A stretch of 64,000 bases of DNA from Saccopteryx bilineata (taxonomy: Eukaryota; Chordata; Mammalia; Chiroptera; Emballonuridae): positions 93,900,740-93,964,739 of the forward strand of contig NC_089491.1 of NCBI RefSeq assembly GCF_036850765.1, written 5' to 3'. The stretch's first letter is position 1. Each line of letters opens with the position of its first letter. The notes beneath the pieces are model-generated. The model saw nothing but the letters and a program-made list of their open reading frames with translations, ran no database searches and was not told the origin of the DNA. Shown here piece after piece: positions 57,310 to 64,000 of the stretch. Made by a program: the position numbers and the translations under genes.

Positions 57310-57900
57310 AATTTGGCTTAGGTTTCTGTGATGGATTAAATATAGTCTCAGATTCGTATGGCTCTCCCATAAATAAGGGAGGTCTGTTTCTTTTTTAAAT
57401 GTTTTCCTCAGTGATTCCAGAGTGGGTGTGTAACCTTTCTGATGAATAGACTATGGCAAAAGTAGCTCTGAACCAGCTCCCACCTAGCTGTTACGAGATC
57501 TGGCAGCTTCTGCTTCCTCTCCCAGAATGCATGTTTTGAAAGTCTCGAGCTGCTGAAAAGAAACCTAACTACCTGCTAGAGAGATCAAGTGCAAAGGGAA
57601 AGAACTTGAGACTATGTGGAAGGGAGAGAGGCCGAGCAGCCCTAACATCTCAACTGAAATCAGCCTTCCAGTCTTATTCTCCCAAGACAGCAGACATGCA
57701 AGTCACCCTGAGTGTTCCAGCCCAGTTGAGCCTTCAGATTGCTAGAGCCCCAGTTGACATAATCTGGAATAGAAGATACACCCATGTGAGCTCAGTTAAT
57801 CCTCAGACTCACACGAGGTCACAAAGTGGTTATTGTTTTAGGCAACTAAGTTTTATGGTAGGTTTTTATGCAGCAAAAGTTAAGCAGGAAAAACTTATAT
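57310..57900 (+). mobile_element. Old MaLR/ERVL-like LTR relic
   Basis: CTGTGATGGATTAAATATAG at the start, GGTGTGTAACCTTTCTGATG in the middle, and a 3' part reading TATTGTTTTAGGCAACTAAG..GGTAGGTTTTTATGCAGCAAAAG. This follows the general plan of old MaLR/ERVL LTRs (GTTTTAAGCCACTAAG..GTTACGCAGCAA). The 114-codon frame at 57606-57950 lies within it and is not a gene. Confidence 0.5.
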
Positions 57901-57944
57901 TTGTTCCCATTTATAATTATTTTCTTCATTCAATGAATATTTCA

Positions 57945-58625
57945 GCCTGACCAGGCAGTGGCACAGTGGATAGAGCATCGGACTGGGATGCAGAGGACCC
58001 AAGTTTGAGATCCTGGGGTCACCAGCTTGAGCACGGGCTCATCTGATTTGAGCAAAAGCCCACCAACTTGAACCCAAGGTCACTGGCTCCAGCAGGGGGT
58101 TACTCGGCCTGCTGAAGGCCCGTGGTCAAGGCACGTCTGAGAAAGCAATCAATGAACAACTTAGGCAGGGGTCCCCAAACTTTTTACACAGGGGGCCAGT
58201 TCACTGTCCCTCAGACCGTTGGAGGGCTGGACTGTAAAAAAAACTATGAACAAATCCCCATGCACACTGCACATATCTTATTTTAAAGTAAAAAACAAAA
58301 CAGGAACAAATACAATATTTAAAATAAAGAACAAGTAAATTTAAATCAACAAACTGACCAGTATTTCAATGGGAACTATGCTCCTCTCACTGACCACCAA
58401 TGAAAGAGATGCCCCTTCCAGAACTGCTGTGAGGGCCGGATAAATGGCCTCAGGGGGCCACATGTGGCCTGCGGGCCATAGTTTGGGGACCCCTGAACTA
58501 AGGTATTGCATCATGCAATGAAAAACTAATGATTGATGCTTCTCATCTGTCTCCGTTCCTATCTGTCCCTGTCTATCCCTCTCTCTGACTCACTCTTTGT
58601 CTCTGTAAAAATAAATAAATAAATA
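57945..58625 (+). mobile_element. Long type C SINE split by a hAT transposon
   Basis: The head GCCTGACCAGGCAGTGGCAC, the GGTCACCAGCTTGAGC / CACCAACTTGAACC / GGTCACTGGCTCC internal repeats, TTACTCGGCCTGCTGAAGG and GAGAAAGCAATCAATGAACAA come first. The hAT insertion follows, then the remainder ending in (AAAT)n. The SINE target copies AATATTTCA are identical at 57936-57944 and 58626-58634. Best example of type C here. Confidence 0.93.
58166..58495. mobile_element. Non-autonomous hAT transposon, full-length copy
   Basis: The ends CAGGGGTCCCCAAACT and AGTTTGGGGACCCCTG are perfect inverted repeats. Target copies AACTTAGG (58158-58165) and AACTAAGG (58496-58503) differ by one base. It is 330 bp with no transposase frame. 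Same family as 22465-22656; the two share both terminal regions almost base for base. Confidence 0.95.
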
Positions 58626-58639
58626 AATATTTCATTAAA

Positions 58640-60104
58640 TATTAACTAAGAAACCCTGTGGTAGGCTCCTTGCTGGTGATTTCTGTCTAGTTTACAAAGA
58701 AACATCAACCACATACAACATAATATATGTAGCTGGAGTGAGGTGTGTGGTATGATGAGAAGAGTTTGGATGCAGGCATGAAAGTCAAGGCAGCGAGGAT
58801 TAAACTGAGATCAAAAGAAGTAGTAGCAGCATGGGACACCAACAACCTGTGAGAAATCGCTCCACGAGTACAGAGCATGGTACTGCAGACTAAGAGAAGG
58901 TATTGCGGCTGGGGTACAGCATACAGGGAGGATGTATGAGCAGCTGAGGCCATGGTCAAATCCAGGGCCAGAACTAACTTAATACACATGTGAACAGGGA
59001 TCATCTTGTTTGTCTTGCATTTTTACTAGCTAGTACATTTCCTGACACTTATTAGATAATTGATAATGGCTAAATGCTTCCAGCAAGAAAGAAAAGGAGA
59101 GAGGAAGCGAAAGTAAGTTGTTCTTTGCTCTCGCATATCTTGCTTTAACAGGATTATGTTCTTATAAAATGGATCTGGGGTTTAAATAAGTCCCCTTGCC
59201 CAAGTTGGACCACACATCTAATGAATTAGAATATCCTTAGTGGGACTCAGACATCACAGGTGATTATACTGTGCAATTAAGTTTGAGGAGTGGTGCTCCC
59301 ATCAGTCCTTGGTCCTGTACAGTCAAATGGAGAACCATCTGCCTTAATTTTCTCCATTGATCTTGAAGTTCTAAAGTAAGCAAATTAACCTAAGTCCTAA
59401 TGCAAGCAGACATTGGTAAGAAATGGGGAACAAAAGACCAGCACTAAGTATCATTCAATATTACAGAAAATATATATAAAATTCAATTTGAAAAATATGC
59501 CCTCATGCTTATGTGTTAATGAATTATGTAAGTAGAATGTTACTGTTATTTACTGAAACACTCACTCAGAGGAATATATTGAATAAATATGCCAGGAAAA
59601 TAAATGAACAAATCTGGTTAGTGACTACTATATCATGGACTGTTCAATAAAGAAAATGTTTGAACATAGGTCTTAGCACCAGCCCAGCATAAAAATGTAA
59701 TTAATATTCCAAATGATGGCTGTATTGTTGCTGACAAATTACCAATGGTAATTCAATTAATAAATCAGTAATGACTGTGGAAATACCACAATGGACACAC
59801 TACCTTCAATAGCTTATAAAAGACAATTTTGATATATACGCTGAGTAAGCATTCATTTTCTCACTCCTCATTGATGTCTATTTTGAAGTGTGCCTATGAA
59901 AAGTGATTTTACATAACTTCACTAACTTCATGGGGAGCTTGAATATGTGGTTTCCTCAACAATTTTTGTTTCTCTCCATTTTGAAATTAAGTATAGACAG
60001 ATAGACAAGCAGATATAGCCATAGCCATAGACATATAGTTGATAATTTGAAAATACAAAAATGTCTATCATTCAAAAATCTACATAAATTTATTATATAA
60101 ATAC
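58640..60104. other. AT-rich non-coding stretch
   Basis: No gene supported; the 99-codon minus-strand frame at 58705-59004 has no recognised domain. No named repeat. Confidence 0.35.
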
Positions 60105-60175
60105 TTATTGCTGGGTTCTACACCTGAAACTAAGATAATATCAACTGTAATTGAAAAATAAAAAATATTTTGAAA
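60105..60175 (+). mobile_element. L1 3'-terminal scrap
   Basis: TGCTGGGTTCTACACCTGAAACTAAGATAATATCAACTGTAATTGAAAAATAAAAAA matches the extreme 3' end of old L1 elements (TACACCTGAAACTAATATAA..TCAATAAAAA). Confidence 0.6.
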
Positions 60176-61093
60176 AAACACACAACTTTAAAAGTAATAT
60201 ACCTGTGATATTAGCTTTGTGTTCTAATAAAAAACTATTTTCATAGGAGGAATTTCTCTGTTTCTGGAGCTCTAGTCCCTATGGTAACACATGCCCTTTA
60301 CTTTGACTCGTAAGCTATGCTTTCATATTTTCTATAATACAAGCAGTTATGTTTCTCTCATTGTTTCATTATGTGGAGTTAAATATATAATACCCTCCAG
60401 TGAAGTTTCATATCTGAATAAATTTAACCCTCAAGTTGTGTCTAACTTCTTACAAATGATTTTCTGTGAGTCTTCACATACTCCTTCCTTCTGTGTGTCA
60501 TAAGCTGAAAAACAGGTATCAATTGCCTACAGTATCAGCACTCTACCAGTTTCTTTGGCTCTACCTGGTATCTTGGTGCTGTTCCTTCTCTCCAAATACT
60601 TTCACCAGCATGATTATCATTTGACCTTACAGTAGAGACTCCTTTTGTGCCATGGAATTGAGTAGGTGTTGACATGCATTATTAATTAATCTTCATGACA
60701 AATCTGTGAGATCTCTTACTCTGATTTTAAAAATGAGAAACGAGGATACAGAGATTTTCAGCAACTTGCACAGATTCCCTGATGAACCAGGACCCCCCAA
60801 CCATAAATCCAGCACTGTTAAATTGCATTCCAAAAGGAATAAATCTAATTTTACACAATTAAGGGGATATTGTCTCCAACATTTCCTTTAGCAGGTTAAA
60901 AACTTGCTTTGAAAATCCCATCAGATGAAATGATGCTATTAAAATTCAGTTCTCATTTCTAGATGTTTACAGTCTTTACCTAAAAAAAGAGAACTGGAGA
61001 TACTTTAAACCCAAATGGACTCAGTCTTTTTTGTTTTTGTTTTGTTGTTGTTTTTTTGGCTGTTGCATTGCTGTTTTATAACAATTTTTCCTG
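60176..61093. other. Non-coding stretch with one MIR
   Basis: Apart from the MIR at 60680-60845 no feature is recognised; a T/G-rich run lies near 61028-61062. Confidence 0.35.
60680..60845 (-). mobile_element. MIR relic, minus strand
   Basis: TTAATTAATCTTCATGACAAATCTGTGAG, GATTTTAAAAATGAGAAACGAGG, TTTTCAGCAACTTGCACAG and CCAGCACTGTTAAATTGC follow the reverse-complement MIR order. Confidence 0.65.
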
Positions 61094-61105
61094 TAAATTT
61101 TCTTT

Positions 61106-61455
61106 TTTTTCTTTTATTTAAGTGAAAGGCAGGGAGGCAGAGAGACAGACTCCCATATGTGCCTGACTGGTATCCATTCAGGAGCCTCCTACGAGAGGAT
61201 ACTCTGCCCGTCTGGGCCGCTGCTCCACTCTCAGCAACAGAACTATTTTAGCATCTGAGGCAAAGACATGGAGTCATCCTCAGTGCCCAGGGCCAACTTT
61301 GTTCAAACCATTTGAGCCATGGCTGAGGGGGAAAAAAGGGAGGGAGGGATCAAGAAGCAGATGGTCGCTTCTCCTGTGTGTCCTGACCAGAAAAGGAACC
61401 CAGGACTTCCACACACCAGGCCAATGCTCTACCACTGAGCAAACTGGCCAAGGCC
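61106..61455 (-). mobile_element. Dimeric SINE, minus strand
   Basis: The T-rich tail is at left and the head ends GCAAACTGGCCAAGGCC at 61455. Target copies TAAATTTTCTTT are identical at 61094-61105 and 61456-61467. Full length, moderately diverged. Confidence 0.92.
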
Positions 61456-62429
61456 TAAATTTTCTTTATCAGGATATTTGACACTGTTAATTCCCTACAA
61501 GTATGTACTCAAAAGCCAGGCTCTTGGTGTATCAATGTTCTCATTGTAAAATAGTGTTAAAGAGAACCCAGAGCCCAGTTTATGAATGGTAGAGAGTGCT
61601 GCATAAGAGAATGAATATAAAGAACTTATTACAGTACTCCAACAAAAATAGTGATAATAATGATTAATAATAATAATAACAATAAGAGAAATTGATCCTT
61701 CATTTAACTGGCTGTGGGTGAATTTGTTTTTAGAAACTTTCCATAACACTTTACCTCTCCAACTTTAACCTTAAGAGTCACAAGACAAGTCTCTCTTTGT
61801 CTTTGTCTCTCTTTCTGTCTCTAGTTTCTCTAAAGCAAAACCCATGGCTTTTGCCTCTTTGTATCTAAAATAACTAAGAGCAGTTAAAGAAGTCAACACA
61901 CGATGACTGAATAACCAAATCTTTGACTCCTTTCCAGGCTTCTCCTTTAGCCAAAAGCTTCTTTTCCTGACATATCATTAGTAGCTCCTATAACTTCTCC
62001 CCACCTCAGATCCATATACAACCCCAAAGTCTACCAAGACTTTTACAAACATATATTCTGTTTTTATTAATACCATTAAAAACTCTTCGTAGCATTCAAT
62101 AAACTACCATATAAATTATATTCTCCATATAAAATATTGTATTACATTACTTTTTTAGCAAAATACTAGGGATTTATTTTTAATTTCTGTTTGCTTGCTT
62201 ATGTATTTTTAATTTTGTTATTCTCTCTTCTCAGAACATTATCCTAACAGCCAACTCATCACCCATAAATCCATTTACCCAATTTATATAAATCTTTTAT
62301 TTTTTGTTATATGTTTCTACCCCTCTTTTCAATACAAATGTCCTCTCCTACATGAATTTATTACACCCTCTACTTATTCTTTCATTTTACACATCATATT
62401 TTCATTATAAGTTCAAGTTTCACTTCTCC

Positions 62430-62570
62430 ACCAGTCTGTAAGCCTCATTGGTACAACACCAAACACTGTTCAATTTATCACAATTTTCCCCAAATCTGGA
62501 AAGGTGTTCATTACTTAACAGAAAACCATTCTGTGAGTTTATGAATGAACAAATGGATGAATAAATGGCC
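62430..62570 (+). mobile_element. L2-like 3' end
   Basis: CACCAGTCTGTAAGCCTCATTGG .. AACAGAAAACC..GAGTTTATGAATGAACAAATGGATGAATAAAT resembles the L2 3' terminus (AGACTGTAAGCTCC..TTGAATGAATGAATAAA). Confidence 0.5.
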
Positions 62571-63169
62571 ATGGAAGAGATAAAAGACAATTTAAATTTT
62601 TCACTCTTGTTGACCTCTCAGAAAAATTCTAATATTGTCCAAAGACTCTCTTTCTGGAAGAGATTCAGTGGGAGAGAGAGGTAGGGGAGTTTGTACTGTA
62701 GAATCTCACTTTTCATAGTCTGAAAACTTCTCTTGCATAGAACTCTTACAATCACTCAATTGTGACTTATTGTCCTGGCAGTGCCTACCACAGTATATGA
62801 CTGGGTTAGAGACATCTCATGGAAAAGTAATCTCCAAGCTTAAACAATATATATTCTATGATCTGTGATTGCCTTGATCTACACTTATGACAACAAATTG
62901 ATTATTGGGGGGTTTTTTTGGGGGGGGTATTTTTGGCATCATGATAAGTAAATTTATATTAGTCAACAGTGGCTTGATTTTCCTCTCCTTATATGTGAAT
63001 GAATTCTAGAGGACTTCACATTTTAGGTTGTGGTTCAATGCCACAAATAAAACACAACTGGAATTAAAAATGAGATGCAACCACATTGTTCATAATAACA
63101 ACAATAATGGTAGCAGAGGTATTAATTATATTTACAAAAGGAGCTTATATATTTCAGTATATATTATGG

Positions 63170-63345
63170 GTTATCTACTTTACTAAATGCTCTATTTATA
63201 TTTTCTTGTTTAATTTTCCCAATAACTTATAAAGGATATTCCATCATTTTCCCATTTCTCCCCACTGTACAGATAAGTTAAGAGGTGAGAGAAATTAAGA
63301 TACCACCAGTCAAACAGATCATTACATATGGCTAACAGAGATACA
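63170..63345 (-). mobile_element. MIR-like relic, minus strand
   Basis: TTACTAAATGCTCTATTTATATTTTCTTGTTTAATTTTCCCAATAAC, CCCACTGTACAGATAAGTTAAG and GAGAGAAATTAAGATACC follow the reverse complement of MIR (TTTACAGATGAGGAAACTGAG..TTAAGTAACTTGCC). Confidence 0.6.
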
Positions 63346-64000
63346 AACAGAGCTTTTTGCTTGGATGTAGGATGAACACTTTATGTCGTTTGGGGATAAT
63401 GGCTCTGGGTACAGATCTTAGTTACTCAGGACATGTAGCTCCATATTTGGCAAAAAAATTACTTCATTTGTTTCATATTCTTTGGAAGCCTGCAGACAAG
63501 TTAACTGGATGCAATCCCCTACTGACTTCCTTTTCAAAAATAGTTTCTGACAAGATCTACGATATGTACTCCAAATTGGTCATAAAACAACACCATTTCA
63601 CACAGCCATCAGAATACTGATTTTGTTGTGCTTACAAATAACTGTCTAATGTCAACCAAGAAAATAAGATCTTGTCTGCACAAAATTGACAGAGAACAGT
63701 GATATCCATCTAGATATAAAAGTTTTATGTTAACACAAAAGGCTATAGTTTTGTTCTTTGAAAGTCCCCTAGATACATCTTCTTTTAAAGACTGTCAATA
63801 TTCCTGGTATCTTATAGCCTTATGGTGCACTTAGGCTGTAAGACATTGAATAAAACTAGAGATGAAAACATAATAATGAGATTTTTAGTTCTTTCAATAG
63901 AAACAAAACAAAAACTATCCAAAAAATAAAAATAAACCATTACTTAGCTATGATGTAAGAGGTAGCTTATATTTTTAAAAACACAGCAGTTGCTTTTGGT

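Larger units (their letters stand above)
61470..64000. other. AT-rich non-coding stretch with L2/MIR remnants
   Basis: No gene supported. It holds an L2-like 3' end (62430-62570), a MIR (63170-63345) and a T/G run at 62906-62929. The 87-codon plus-strand frame at 63357-63620 has no recognised domain. Confidence 0.4.

Noticed and set aside
57606..57950. 114-codon plus-strand frame
   Set aside because: Falls in old MaLR/ERVL-like LTR sequence.

Overview
This window is vertebrate nuclear DNA, almost certainly mammalian and most likely from a bat. It carries many tRNA-derived SINEs with a head of the GGCCCTGGCC..GGCTCAGTGG type and a B-box followed by a CAGGGCACA motif. Their bodies look like the Rhin-1-type SINEs of horseshoe and leaf-nosed bats rather than the classic vespertilionid VES body. 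MIR, L2, MLT1-type MaLR and L1 relics shared across placental mammals are also present. The species call is inference from repeat content only. The DNA is AT-rich and I found no convincing protein-coding exon, RNA gene, CRISPR array or bacterial-type operon. It reads as an intergenic gene desert or a very large intron.

Layout. 1-4.4 kb: diffuse old LTR-like sequence plus a dimeric SINE split by an LTR. 4.4-15.4 kb: mostly unassigned AT-rich DNA with scattered SINEs, old L1 pieces and microsatellites. 15.4-18.7 kb: a 5'-truncated L1 keeping the ORF2 C-terminus, four LTRs, and an inverted-repeat DNA transposon cut by two of those LTRs. 20.6-26.3 kb: the most interesting region, a stack of related endogenous-retrovirus LTRs inserted into one another, with target-site duplications still readable. 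It holds a complete short LTR-internal-LTR element on the minus strand, 22695-25193. 26.4-32.8 kb: MLT1/MIR relics and SINEs. 33.7-42 kb: SINEs, one of them split by a gammaretrovirus-like LTR. 42.8-44.6 kb and 55.9-57.2 kb: two 5'-inverted L1 insertions, each carrying later insertions. 49.3-49.9 kb and 57.9-58.6 kb: two SINEs each split by a non-autonomous hAT transposon. The rest to 64 kb is unassigned AT-rich DNA with MIR/L2 remnants.

No genes act together here; the biology is the layered history of mobile elements. The element closest to a previously undescribed system is the non-autonomous ERV at 22695-25193. Its internal region is only about 1.08 kb and shows no recognisable gag, pro, pol or env. 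It has a serine-tRNA-like primer site and one long reading frame, now broken by two stops, that would encode a membrane segment followed by a Glu/Gln/Ala-rich coiled-coil-like region. Coordinates of repeat edges were read by eye and are exact only where a target-site duplication is quoted.
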